Source of the DNA: Schaedlerella arabinosiphila
GTDB taxonomy: Bacteria > Bacillota > Clostridia > Lachnospirales > Lachnospiraceae
Assembly (NCBI RefSeq): GCF_003885045.1
Contig: NZ_RHJS01000001.1
Location: 1 to 64,000, forward strand
Direction of reading: 5' to 3'
DNA length: 64,000 nucleotides
Under the pieces are notes generated by a model that ran no database searches, was not told the origin of the DNA, and saw only the letters and a program-made list of their open reading frames with translations. Both the position numbers and the translations under genes were made by a program. Shown here piece by piece: positions 54,925 through 63,904 of the stretch. How positions within the stretch are numbered: the stretch's first letter is position 1; every line of letters begins with the position of its first letter.

Positions 54925-55866
54925 ATGATAAAAAAGAAGAAAAAAATAAAGTGTTTCCTTCTGGCAGTGATTCTGGCCCTGCAGGCTGTAGGCTGTGACT
55001 TTGCAGAGGAGCAGTCATACGGGACGGCCAATGTGTCCCCACTGGTAGAGAAGTGGCGCCCGTATGTGCAGGAGTATACGCAAAAATATGGAATTGGGGA
55101 ATACGTGGAGCTCCTGCTGGCCATGATCGCACAGGAATCCGGCGGTGACGCCGACCGGTATCCGGATATCCTGCAATGTTCGGAAAGCGCCGGAGCGCCG
55201 CCAAACAGTATTACGAATCCGCTGGCGAGCCTGGAGCAGGGAATCCGATATTTTGCGGCCCTTGTGGAGCAGGGAAAGGCCGCGGGGACAGACATTGATA
55301 CTGCCCTTCAGTCCTACAATTTTGGCGGCGGATACATAAATTACGTACGGGATCATTACGGGGGAAAGCATTCGGAAGAGGCTGCCCGCTCCTTCTCCGG
55401 CATGATGGCTGCGAGGATGGGCTGGAGCAGCTACGGCGATGTGAAATATGTAGAACATGTCCGTTCGCATATGCATATGTCAGCACTGGGAGGCACGGTA
55501 GAAAATTATGATGCCATGTACACGATGATGAAGGAATATGAGAATGTGCCGTATGTATTTGGCGGTGATTCCAAGTCAGGAATTGATTGTTCGGCTATGT
55601 CAAGGAAATTGTACCAGGTGATCGGAATTTCGCTGCCGCGGACAGCACAGGCCCAGTATGATTCGGTAACTCATGTCAGCGAAGCGCAGGCCAGGCCGGG
55701 AGATCTGATATTTTTTACCGGGACATATGACGCAGGCTGTTATATCACACATGTAGGGGTATATACGGGAAACGGACAGTTTTTCCATGCGGGAGGGTCT
55801 TGCTGCCAGTTCAGCATGCTTTCCGGATATTACAGGGAACATTTCGTATGTTTTGGACGCAGGTAA
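54925..55866 (+). CDS. Bifunctional cell-wall hydrolase (VirB1/CwlT-like): lysozyme-like plus NlpC/P60
   Basis: 313 aa. It has a lysine-rich signal with Cys 24 in QAVGC, possibly lipidated. The lytic domain is of CwlT type, with catalytic Glu 71 in MIAQESGG and QSYNFGGGYINYV. The NlpC/P60 domain has C222 (DCSAMSR), H276 (HVGVYTG) and H288. Together these cut both glycan strands and peptide stems to open the wall for the channel. AGGAGGG precedes the ATG. Standard component of Gram-positive conjugation loci. Confidence 0.92.
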   Translation: MIKKKKKIKCFLLAVILALQAVGCDFAEEQSYGTANVSPLVEKWRPYVQEYTQKYGIGEYVELLLAMIAQESGGDADRYPDILQCSESAGAPPNSITNPLASLEQGIRYFAALVEQGKAAGTDIDTALQSYNFGGGYINYVRDHYGGKHSEEAARSFSGMMAARMGWSSYGDVKYVEHVRSHMHMSALGGTVENYDAMYTMMKEYENVPYVFGGDSKSGIDCSAMSRKLYQVIGISLPRTAQAQYDSVTHVSEAQARPGDLIFFTGTYDAGCYITHVGVYTGNGQFFHAGGSCCQFSMLSGYYREHFVCFGRR

Positions 55867-55887
55867 AAGCCAGGAGGCACGGCTTTT
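55865..55887 (+). terminator. Weak hairpin after the hydrolase gene
   Basis: AAAAGCC-AGGAGGCAC-GGCTTTT; possible attenuator inside the operon, with only a short T tract. Confidence 0.35.
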
Positions 55888-55912
55888 CGTGTATTGAAAA
55901 GAAAGGCAGAGA

Positions 55913-56458
55913 ATGATAATGACAAACGGGCAGAAAAAGATTTTTATTTCTATATATATGGCGGTGGTGATCGCGCTGCTTATTTTAACGGGAAGCATAT
56001 TTTCACGTTTCGATCATGAGCCGCAGGATGGATCAGAACGGGTTTCCGTAGAGGAACGAGAACTTACGGAAGAAAGTGAGACGGAAGCAAAGCTGTCTGC
56101 GGAGGAAACACTTCGTGCATTTGCGGAAATTCTGTATACCTATGATACCAGAGAGCGGATGTTCTACGAAGGCGCGGACCGATATATGACAGACAAGGCA
56201 TATGAGCAGCTTGTTCCGCTGCAGGATGCAGAAGAGGAAAATATTCCAGTAAGGCAGATGGTTTCCCGGTTGAAAGAGATAACCTGCTATTTCCGGCCCA
56301 CTGCCAAAGGGAAGATCGAAGCAATGGCAGAGGTCTGGTATCAACTGTCAGGTACGGGAGATTATGGGGTCAGACAGATCTTAAAGCTTGTGGTTGTGGA
56401 AGATGAGGACGGATGGAAGGTCAGCGAATGTGCCGTATTGGATACGATGGAGCAGTAA
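55913..56458 (+). CDS. VirB8/TcpC-like T4SS protein
   Basis: 181 aa. One N-terminal membrane helix (about 9-28), an acidic linker, then a ~115-residue NTF2-like domain (ETLRAFAEILYTYDTRERMF...YQLSGTGDYGVRQILKLVVV) typical of VirB8 folds in Gram-positive systems. It would stand outside the membrane and scaffold the channel. ATG 55913 or 55919 are both possible; AAAGG lies upstream of the first. Confidence 0.65.
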   Translation: MIMTNGQKKIFISIYMAVVIALLILTGSIFSRFDHEPQDGSERVSVEERELTEESETEAKLSAEETLRAFAEILYTYDTRERMFYEGADRYMTDKAYEQLVPLQDAEEENIPVRQMVSRLKEITCYFRPTAKGKIEAMAEVWYQLSGTGDYGVRQILKLVVVEDEDGWKVSECAVLDTMEQ

Positions 56459-56468
56459 AGGAGAAGAG

Positions 56469-58205
56469 ATGCAGGAGCAGAAAAAAATGGAAAAGCTATA
56501 TATACTGTGCGGCCTGTCCAATGAAGCCGGCAATGCGCTTCGAAGCGCATTGGCTGAAAAGGCCGGGGAACTGGGGTATGAGGCGGTCTGTGTCAGCAGA
56601 TACCGCAAGGAAGGAATCCGGCAGTATATCAGTGAGCATCCGGAGTTCCGCATCCTGATATTGCAGGAGGCGATGCAGAGCAATTATCCATATGCGGCGG
56701 AAGAACTGGCAGAGCTGATGGATGACTACCACTTGAATATCATCATTTCTATCAATAAGTCACATCGGGCAAACCAGTATATGAAAGTACTTTATACGGC
56801 AGGAATCCTGAATGCGCTATATGAGGAGGACGCTACTGCGGAAAATATTTTCAAGCGGATTCTGTATCCCCGGACACGCCGGGAATGCCGCACATACTAC
56901 CAGATCACAACGGCGGCGGATGCCATGTCCGCCCTGGATGTGGTCGATGAGGAACGGGTGCAGGGATATCTTGCTTATATCGAGGAATCAAAGAATGAGG
57001 AGGAAATCCGGAAAAAATACCGGTATGCCGCAGAAATTCTGAAAACAATAGAGAACATAGATCTGACCCGGCAGTTCTCAGAGCGGGTGAGGGCCGCATT
57101 AGCTTCTGATGCGATATTTCAGGAGATGGTCATGCTCCGGGAGAAAAAGAAACGATGGCGCTTTGGGATAAAAAACTCCTTTACTACAAAAGAAATGAAA
57201 ATAAAAGAGACGGAAAAGGAAGTGATGCCGCAGATCCCGGCAATGAGGGCAGATGAAGAGCAGGAACCGGGGCAGGCACAGTGTCATGCGGTGGCAGATC
57301 TGATCGACGAAGATATATCGGATCTTTTGGGATTTGGCACGGGGGAGAAAGAACTGGGGATTCCCTTTGGGTATGAGTCGGTGAAGAAAGAAGAGCCGGA
57401 GTACCAACCAGAGAGAGAAGAGAAAAAAGAATATGACAGGAAAGGCAGTAAAAAAGCAGACATAAAAGCAAAAGCCAGGTGGAGCCTGATGCTTAAGATC
57501 CTGCTTTTCTCAGGGGCGATGATTTTTCTGGCAGCAACGATATTATTTGGTTTTTTCTTATATTATGAGCAAAGAGAAAAAGAAACCAGTATTCCAGTCA
57601 TTTCACACCTTACAGAGGGAGATGCGGGGAAAGGCGTATGGCGGAATTCGGAAACAGGGAACAGGACGGAGGGGGAACCATACGGAAGGAAAGAAAATAG
57701 AGATGAGGAAAATAGAACAGAGACCGGAACTAATGCAAAAAAAGCGGAGAAACCGACAGATACGGAAGAAAAGGGACAAAGGATGCAGGAGGCGAAGGAA
57801 CCGACGGCTGTGGATATACCAGCCGCAGCCGGCCAGCCGGCAGAGGTCCAGGCAGGACAGGCCGCAGTCCAGGCAGCGGCACCTCCGGAACCTTCAGAAC
57901 CGCAGCAGATTCCCGGGGAAGGAACTGCCGGCAGCGTGACGGTGGAAGAGGGCAGGCCGACTGCGGCAGAGGAGGGGAAGGCGCAAGAACAGCCGGATTC
58001 CTATTTTGGCAAGATATTTACCGGGGAGGAAGTAGCCCGGATCGCCAGGCTGGAAGAAGAAAAAGGGAGCAGCCTGTATCTAAAGACCAGGGAAGCAGGG
58101 GAGGGGATTTTCTCTGCGGAAGCCATTGCCGGGATGGTAGATGGCTCCTGCAGCTATCTGGCAGAAAGTGGCGCAGAAGGGCAGATTTCTTTTATACAGT
58201 TGTGA
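56469..58205 (+). CDS. Membrane protein with cytoplasmic pseudo-receiver-like domain
   Basis: 578 aa. Residues ~1-125 look like a response-regulator-type fold (KLYILCGLSNEAGNALRSAL, FRILILQEAM, LNIIISINKSHRANQYMKVL, AGILNALYEEDATAENIFKR) without a clear phosphorylatable Asp. A helical linker and one membrane helix near 340-365 follow, then a low-complexity Glu/Pro/Ala tail outside. Such receiver-like N-termini appear in pilus-assembly proteins (CpaE/TadZ style). Here it may localise or regulate the channel. AAAGGAG precedes ATG 56469. Confidence 0.55.
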   Translation: MQEQKKMEKLYILCGLSNEAGNALRSALAEKAGELGYEAVCVSRYRKEGIRQYISEHPEFRILILQEAMQSNYPYAAEELAELMDDYHLNIIISINKSHRANQYMKVLYTAGILNALYEEDATAENIFKRILYPRTRRECRTYYQITTAADAMSALDVVDEERVQGYLAYIEESKNEEEIRKKYRYAAEILKTIENIDLTRQFSERVRAALASDAIFQEMVMLREKKKRWRFGIKNSFTTKEMKIKETEKEVMPQIPAMRADEEQEPGQAQCHAVADLIDEDISDLLGFGTGEKELGIPFGYESVKKEEPEYQPEREEKKEYDRKGSKKADIKAKARWSLMLKILLFSGAMIFLAATILFGFFLYYEQREKETSIPVISHLTEGDAGKGVWRNSETGNRTEGEPYGRKENRDEENRTETGTNAKKAEKPTDTEEKGQRMQEAKEPTAVDIPAAAGQPAEVQAGQAAVQAAAPPEPSEPQQIPGEGTAGSVTVEEGRPTAAEEGKAQEQPDSYFGKIFTGEEVARIARLEEEKGSSLYLKTREAGEGIFSAEAIAGMVDGSCSYLAESGAEGQISFIQL

Positions 58206-58242
58206 GAAAAGAGCCCGAAATAAAAGGAAAGGAGCAAGATGC

Positions 58243-58830
58243 ATGGTAGAAACACCATCAATCGAGATGATTTTGGACGATCTGGAGAAACTGGAACAAC
58301 ATGTAAAAACATATAACACAGGAGCCTACCCTGCTTTTTTTCTCCAGCTGCACACGGTGCTACAGATACAGGATATTCTGGATATGCAGCTCAGTGACCT
58401 ATATTTCTGGGAGGACGGCAGGATCAAGCTGCTTCCCCGGATCATGTATGCGGGCGAGAGAATAGAATTGAGCGAGGAAGGCCGTAAGGAAATGGCTTGG
58501 TATGCCCTGCAGCGTATTCCGGTGTGCGGGACCAGCGAGGAAGTGCTGGATGACTGGCTGTGTGTGAACAAACAGGGGAAGCAGCTTGTGATGCCTACCT
58601 ATCGGAAAATGCTGGAACGCTCCAGCGGGGAGCTGGGATTCCGCCTAAATTATAACGTGGGTTATCTGCACAGCCTGTATGGGTATCTTGAGATTGCTTT
58701 TGGAAGAAAAACGATTGCGGAGGTGGCGGAAGAATACCATGTAAAACGCTATTATCTGTTGAACCGAATCTTTAAAGGCATGGAAATACAGTATATAGAT
58801 GATGTGATCGAACAGGTGGCAAACCTGTAG
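58243..58830 (+). CDS. Tyrosine-recombinase-fold-like protein, catalytic residues unclear
   Basis: 196 aa. The stretch ILDMQLSDLYFWEDGRIKLLP looks like the beta-sheet part of tyrosine recombinase catalytic domains, and the C-terminus (TIAEVAEEYHVKRYYLLNRI) has a helix-turn-helix look. I cannot place a full R-H-R-Y set. It could be a non-catalytic DNA-binding relative acting as a regulator. AAAGGAG precedes ATG 58243. It sits mid-operon. Confidence 0.4.
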   Translation: MVETPSIEMILDDLEKLEQHVKTYNTGAYPAFFLQLHTVLQIQDILDMQLSDLYFWEDGRIKLLPRIMYAGERIELSEEGRKEMAWYALQRIPVCGTSEEVLDDWLCVNKQGKQLVMPTYRKMLERSSGELGFRLNYNVGYLHSLYGYLEIAFGRKTIAEVAEEYHVKRYYLLNRIFKGMEIQYIDDVIEQVANL

Positions 58831-58841
58831 GAGTGTGGGAA

Positions 58842-59885
58842 ATGGCATTGGAAAAAATATATGGGGAATTCATGGAGCTGTATGACAGCAGCGGGAGGGA
58901 ATTTTTTTCAGAAGCGGTGGTCCTACTTGCGAACTGGTATACAGGCAGGGAGCACACGATCCTTGCCAGAGACGGGGAGTGCGGTTGGAAACTGGCCGCG
59001 TCCACCCTTCGGAATCCGGATGAGACGGATTTTCTGGTCAAAGCTGCGGGAAAAGATTTCAAAGAATGTGAGAGGGGACTCTTTTTCTTTTCCGCGGTGC
59101 GAAACAGTGTCTGCAGCCACAGGGTAATCCCGCTCATGGTTCGTAAAGGGGAGACGGCGGGGCTTTGGATTATGGAGAGTATCGGGAAAGAAAAGATCAG
59201 CCCGGACAGGGAGATATTAAAGACAGGACATCTACTGGCATTTTTTGTACAGCATTCATTGGATGAAAGAATGTTGGTATACAACAAATATCTTGATGCA
59301 GAAATGAATCTGCCGGGAAAAACCTATTTCAGGCAGGTGACAGGGAGGATACAGGAGCAGGGACACCTGATGATCGTATGCGGTTTTCGGTGGAATCAAT
59401 TCAGGGAAGCGGTTCGGGCGAAGGGAGCGCAACGGATGGAAGAAGAGATGCTGCGTCTCTGTGAAAAGATAAAGAGGCTGGATTTGGGGAACGTATATTC
59501 TTTGGCAGAAGATACCATTGTCCTGGTTTCAGCAGACAGCAGTCAGGAGGTATACGCCGGGGTAGACTGCACGTTCAGAGATCAGGGGATGGGAAAGGCT
59601 CTGAAAATCGTCATCCTGTGTCTTGCCCGCGGGAAAGACGTATTGACGGAATTGGAATCAGCTTTCCAGGCGGGAAGGGCAGGGAATATATGGATTCAGA
59701 CGGAGGAAAAGAAGAATCCTGTATCCAGAAGGGGATCTGAAAAGCAGGCGGCAGAGGAAGCACAGGAACAGCGAGCCGACGTTCCAGCAAAAAACATGGG
59801 GAGAACAGGGAACATCTGCGATGAAGGCAGTGCGGAAGAGATAGAGGATATTCTGGGACTGCTGGAAGGAAGGGGGAGCAAATGA
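58842..59885 (+). CDS. GAF-like / degenerate GGDEF-like signalling protein
   Basis: 347 aa. The first ~140 residues follow a GAF domain plan (LANWYTGREHTILARDGECG...VIPLMVRKGETAGLWIMES). The second part has beta-alpha features of a nucleotide-cyclase fold (HLMIVCGFRWNQF...DTIVLVSAD) but no GGDEF motif, so no cyclase activity is expected. A charged tail ends near IEDILGLLEGR. AGGAG precedes ATG 58842. Its presence in a transfer operon suggests sensing linked to conjugation. Confidence 0.45.
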   Translation: MALEKIYGEFMELYDSSGREFFSEAVVLLANWYTGREHTILARDGECGWKLAASTLRNPDETDFLVKAAGKDFKECERGLFFFSAVRNSVCSHRVIPLMVRKGETAGLWIMESIGKEKISPDREILKTGHLLAFFVQHSLDERMLVYNKYLDAEMNLPGKTYFRQVTGRIQEQGHLMIVCGFRWNQFREAVRAKGAQRMEEEMLRLCEKIKRLDLGNVYSLAEDTIVLVSADSSQEVYAGVDCTFRDQGMGKALKIVILCLARGKDVLTELESAFQAGRAGNIWIQTEEKKNPVSRRGSEKQAAEEAQEQRADVPAKNMGRTGNICDEGSAEEIEDILGLLEGRGSK

Positions 59886-60367
59886 AGCGATTTTGGTGTA
59901 TCAGGTTTTTTGCGCTGATTCTTAGTATCCAGGCAGGACTGGCATTGATTTGTCTGCTTAGTGGTTTTGAAGGGGGAAGCATGTTGGTATATGCCGCAGG
60001 AACAGAGCAGGGAAATCCGGCGGAGCAGGATGATATTTATGACTCCCTGCAGGAAAGTATGCGGGAGAACTGGGAGGATGGTTTCGCGAGTTTAGAAACC
60101 ACGGATGAGATTGAGATCAAGGGGCCGCTGACGGAACGAATCCTGCGCAGCATTGCAAATACATTTTACAGGCATCTGGTGAGTATCAAGGCGTGGTCGC
60201 TGCTGATCGGCGTGCTTTCTCTTATCGTTGGGATTTTTATTGCCGTGACGGCGAAGCTGAATAAGAAGCTGCGCAGGTTCGCGATTACGCTGTTTGTAGT
60301 GACAATCCCCGTGCTGTGTATTATTTTTACATTTGGAATCGCGAAACTGGTGAGTATGTTTTTATAA
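59882..60367 (+). CDS. Third pilin-like / VirB2-like membrane protein
   Basis: 161 aa. It has a signal-like helix (9-27, possible cleavage after YAAG), an acidic middle, then two helices near 107-123 and 134-158 separated by a basic loop (LNKKLRRF). The ATG overlaps the previous stop (ATGA). Layout as in the pilin-like proteins at 47655 and 48452. Confidence 0.55.
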   Translation: MKRFWCIRFFALILSIQAGLALICLLSGFEGGSMLVYAAGTEQGNPAEQDDIYDSLQESMRENWEDGFASLETTDEIEIKGPLTERILRSIANTFYRHLVSIKAWSLLIGVLSLIVGIFIAVTAKLNKKLRRFAITLFVVTIPVLCIIFTFGIAKLVSMFL

Positions 60368-60395
60368 AAAGGAACTTTAAAAAGTAGGAGGATAT

Positions 60396-61376
60396 ATGGA
60401 AAAATTACAGAATATTATGGAATTATTTATAGGAAATGCGGGCGGCCGGGAGAATGCACCGGAAAACAGCGGACATCTGAAAAAATATGATACGGCCTAT
60501 CAGACCGGGGAATATATGATGCTGTCGTTTACAAGGGTAGATTCGGTTACAGGAGATCTTTTGCTGGTGGATGAGGATATTACGGTCATCATGCCTGCGG
60601 ATCAGATCAATGGGAAGCCCTATGACCTGCGCTTCCGGGCACAGAAGTTGGACGACGTGTACTGCGTGAAGGTGACAGGGATCGAATCCGCCGGAAAGAT
60701 CGTGTATGTGAGCCATCAGGCAGCCAGATTGGAAAAACGGCCTGAGATAGAGAAAGAACTGCAGAAATATCTTTCATCAAAAGAAAAAACACCGCTGATC
60801 GTAAAGGGCAAGGTGCTGCGGATTCAGACGAAAAATGTGAAAGGGGAAAATGTGGATACCGGCGTATGGCTGGATCTGTGCGGAGTCGGGATCCCTGCAT
60901 TTATCTATATCGGCAACTGGAAGAAGACCTTTACGGAAACCCTCCGGGGGAAAGCCATTTATGGAGATGTTGTAGATGTTATTGTGCTGGAACGGGTAGA
61001 GCGGAAGAACGGGATGTATTATTATTCCTGCTCCAGGAAGGAACTGGTACAGGATCCATGGGAGAGCAAGGAACTGGAAGAAAAATATCATAAAGGGGAT
61101 ATCGTGAAGATCAGGTGCCTTTCCAAAAGGGAAAATCACTGGTTCGGAGAGATCAATGGCTTGGATGATATTCAGGTTTTTGCAGAATATCCGTCACAGA
61201 GACATGATTTTGCAATTGTGCCGGGGATGGAATATATGGGGACCATCTATTATATCAATGCAGAGGAACGGTCATTGAAGGCAAGAGTCTTTCAGGCATT
61301 GTCCTTGGAGCAGATTGCCAGGGAAGATGCCGAAGGGAACTCCGGGGAAGAAGAATATGCTGATATGGAGGTGTAA
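60396..61376 (+). CDS. S1-like OB-fold protein in the transfer operon
   Basis: 326 aa, soluble. At least three OB-like units are visible: about 40-110 (YMMLSFTRVDSVTGDLLLVD), 130-200 (VKGKVLRIQTKNVKG...IYGDVVDVIVL) and 230-305 (YHKGDIVKIRCLSKRENHWF). They resemble ribosomal S1 domains, which bind single-stranded nucleic acid. It may guard transferred single strands or regulate mRNA of the operon. Distinctive for such an operon. GTAGGAGG precedes the ATG. Confidence 0.5.
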   Translation: MEKLQNIMELFIGNAGGRENAPENSGHLKKYDTAYQTGEYMMLSFTRVDSVTGDLLLVDEDITVIMPADQINGKPYDLRFRAQKLDDVYCVKVTGIESAGKIVYVSHQAARLEKRPEIEKELQKYLSSKEKTPLIVKGKVLRIQTKNVKGENVDTGVWLDLCGVGIPAFIYIGNWKKTFTETLRGKAIYGDVVDVIVLERVERKNGMYYYSCSRKELVQDPWESKELEEKYHKGDIVKIRCLSKRENHWFGEINGLDDIQVFAEYPSQRHDFAIVPGMEYMGTIYYINAEERSLKARVFQALSLEQIAREDAEGNSGEEEYADMEV

Positions 61377-61378
61377 GC

Positions 61379-62392
61379 ATGGGAGGAACGACAGAGGGCC
61401 GTGCGGCCCGTGATATTGTAGCGACAATGGGGGACAAGGTACTCTTTGCCTATATTCCGGAAATGGAGATCAGTGTGCCGGAATCGGACAGGAGGAATTC
61501 GCTGGATAAGATAGCATGCTATTATCATGCGGAACAGTTTGTGCTGTCCGATCTGTACATAGGATATGCGGTTTCACTATACCGCTATACGATTCCCAAG
61601 GTAGTTGCGGCGACGGTCAAAGTGCTCGGCAGCTTCTGGCCCCAGAAAAATGTGCCGAAGAATATAGACCGGGAAGCGCTCCTCAGCAGGATCAAAAAGA
61701 TGTGCGGTATGGGGATGCTCCGCAGATTTGTGTATCAGCTCAATGGGAATAACATCGTATTGTATTCCACCACACCGGAATTTTCGAAGGTCATATACCA
61801 GTCTTTAAAAATGAATACAGACGCAAGGCCGGAGAAGGATCTGATACCGCCCATCGAGGTTCTGGAACGGGCTGCCGCTTCCTTGGTAAGCTCTGAATTT
61901 CTGAAAAGCCCATACCTAAAAGCTTTTGATTTTATGCCGGATTACCGGGATGGGGAAGGGCGGCTGACCTTCAATTCCAAGCTGACCCATGAGATTGAGG
62001 GGAAACGGTTTGTTACGATCATTGAGCCTCTCTTCACCCGGGTAGATGTTAAACGGTTTACAAAGGAAGAATGGGAACGGTATCTTTCCAGAAAGGTATA
62101 TGGCCTGCGTGCATACATGGAACAGATCCATGAAAAGGAGTCCTGTCAGGTACAGCTTGTGGCCGTATGCGAGGATGTGGATGATTTCCGGAAGATCAGC
62201 ACGATGATCTGCAATGTATTTCCGGAGCAGATGCTGGAACAGGTTTACTATACGGCGGAAGGATCCCTGAAAAGCGTGAATTATGATATCATGCAGAGCC
62301 TGATCAGGGTTACATCACTGAAACAGGGAACGGCCGGAACCATGAGACTGCCGGGGAGCGTCTCATCCCAGCTGGCATACAGGTTTTTCTGA
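61379..62392 (+). CDS. Protein of unknown function at the end of the transfer operon
   Basis: 337 aa, soluble. It begins with a helical region and a winged-helix-like stretch (REALLSRIKKMCGMGMLRRFVYQLNGNNIVLYSTT), followed by an alpha/beta part with RFVTIIEPLFTRVD and QVQLVAVCEDVDDF. The plan recalls the replication-relaxation-type proteins near 16-21 kb, but similarity is weak. GGAGG lies 7 bases before ATG 61379. Confidence 0.5.
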   Translation: MGGTTEGRAARDIVATMGDKVLFAYIPEMEISVPESDRRNSLDKIACYYHAEQFVLSDLYIGYAVSLYRYTIPKVVAATVKVLGSFWPQKNVPKNIDREALLSRIKKMCGMGMLRRFVYQLNGNNIVLYSTTPEFSKVIYQSLKMNTDARPEKDLIPPIEVLERAAASLVSSEFLKSPYLKAFDFMPDYRDGEGRLTFNSKLTHEIEGKRFVTIIEPLFTRVDVKRFTKEEWERYLSRKVYGLRAYMEQIHEKESCQVQLVAVCEDVDDFRKISTMICNVFPEQMLEQVYYTAEGSLKSVNYDIMQSLIRVTSLKQGTAGTMRLPGSVSSQLAYRFF

Positions 62393-62394
62393 AT

Positions 62395-62535
62395 ATGAGG
62401 AAGAAAGAGAAGATTGCGGCGGCGATTTTGGTGACGGCGGTATTTTTGGAGCTTGTGAAGTATGGGGTGGCGGTGAAAATAGTGGGGATGGTGGTGATTG
62501 GGTATTGGGGTTATGAGTGGTGGAAGAGGAGGTAG
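62395..62535 (+). CDS. 46-aa membrane peptide
   Basis: It starts 2 bp after the previous stop. It has a basic start MRKKEKIAAAILVTAVF, two hydrophobic stretches and an aromatic/basic end YWGYEWWKRR. It lacks its own strong ribosome binding site, so coupling is needed. Codon use (many GTG/GGG) shifts from the operon. It could be a small channel accessory protein. Confidence 0.45.
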   Translation: MRKKEKIAAAILVTAVFLELVKYGVAVKIVGMVVIGYWGYEWWKRR

Positions 62536-63298
62536 AAATATATAACATTGACTAACGAGAAAGAAAAAAGTGCATTTTAGACAAGATATATATACAAGAG
62601 TATATTAGGTGTGCTATCTTTTGTAAAATAATATTTCCATAATTAAGGAAGGCTAAATTTGATTCAATGTGGATATAAATATAGCACAACTGATATACTG
62701 TCCGAATTATAACTGCAAAAACTCCGCAGAATAATTTTCAATTGGTAAAGCTGTAGAATGCGATACTGATAACATCATTGATTGAAGCCAACTTGGTCTG
62801 ATGGGAAATTATTATGCGGGGTTTTATGTTTATAATTAGTATATTATGAAAGAAATATAGAAAATGCTGAGTTAGAGTTTTTGAATTGAAAATGATATAA
62901 AAATATGAAGAAGTTTAGACACGATATTAGAATATATAGAAAAATTGCAAATGAATTAGTGGTTATACACACAAGAGTTCCAAATATTGGAACATATGAG
63001 ACTTTTATATTTATTGAAAGAATAGAAACTTAGAAATTCTATCTTGCTACTAAATGAAGTGAATACTTTAGTATATAGGCTTGCACCAGTATTATAAGGT
63101 GAGTGGTCTCGGAAAGTCGCTGAAACCACAATAGAAAATAAAGCAGTATGAAAGAGTTCAGCAAGTGGAGAGAAAACTGACCATTTTAAAATTATTGAGG
63201 AGAACCGTTCTGAAAAAAGGGCATAGAGTAGTAAGCCTGTTAGAAATAAGTTTTTTAACAGGATAAGCAGAAGGTTTGTTTATGGCATTTATAATAGA
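62536..63298. other. 763-bp AT-rich non-coding tail
   Basis: No convincing gene, repeat or terminator. Composition changes sharply from the operon. It may mark an accessory insertion or a former boundary of the transfer module. Confidence 0.4.
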
Positions 63299-63663
63299 TC
63301 AGGCAGCGTACAAGTGTGCCGCTTTATATCTGGCATCAAGGTGTATACACATGTCAATGAGCATACCCCAGAAGGAGAAATGATCCTTGCCGCGTATTTT
63401 CATGCTCTGCAGGAAATAGTCATTGAGAACGCGGTCGTTGACGCGTTCACAGGCGGTACGCTCCTTGTAAAGATCCTTATATTGCTGGGAATCCCTGGGG
63501 ATACGCGGCTGGAAACGTCTCCTTTATTCTTTATGTAGACCGTGCGTCCATAGCTGCCAGGAGAGCATTCGGCGGCGTGAGGGCATGCCTTAATACGGCC
63601 GCATTTTAAAGGACATCGGTATTTATGCGCGTCTTTGACCGGGGCATTTCCCCAAAAGCACAT
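63299..63663 (-). pseudogene. Frameshifted C-terminal fragment of an IS transposase
   Basis: The first frame reads HKYRCPLKCGRIKACPHAAE and SYGRTVYIKNKGDVS, a Cys-rich linker followed by the GR-x-VYI motif found in IS transposases. A +1 shift near 63500 then gives RFQPRIPRDSQQYKDLYKER, TACERVNDRVLNDYF and DHFSFWGMLIDMCIHLDARY to a stop at 63299. The N-terminal catalytic part is absent. Inactive remnant; probably of the IS1182/ISL3-type group but family is uncertain. Confidence 0.7.
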
Positions 63664-63709
63664 TTTAGCATGTATGTCAAGAGTTTTATGAAAAAAATAA
63701 AATGTTTTT

Positions 63710-63904
63710 GTTACTATTCACAGTCGGATAAAAAATGGCAGTCGGATTCTTCAAGCGAAGCTTGTAAGAAGCCGATTGACAGTTTTTATCTGACTGGAAT
63801 CAGTCACTTCACCCACATAAGCAAAAAATCAAGATGCGAAGCATCGGCAGACGGCTTTGCCGACTGTTTTTGCGCATGTGAGTGAAATGACTGTGAATAG
63901 TAAC
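63710..63904. ncRNA. Structured element E: long cloverleaf palindrome
   Basis: A perfect 16-bp closing stem GTTACTATTCACAGTC (63710-63725) / 63889-63904. Arm 1 has GATAAAAA/TTTTTATC, TTCTT/AAGAA and tip AAGC-GAA-GCTT. Arm 2 has TTCAC/GTGAA, CACAT/ATGTG and GCAAAAA/TTTTTGC enclosing two hairpins, GATGC-GAA-GCATC and CAGACGGC-TTT-GCCGACTG. The plan equals that of elements A, B and D, though not the sequence. Confidence 0.6.

Noticed and set aside
57355..57385. ATTCCCTTTGGG resembling the end of the 63-bp coding repeat
   Set aside because: Only about 11 bases match, without the hairpins; likely chance.
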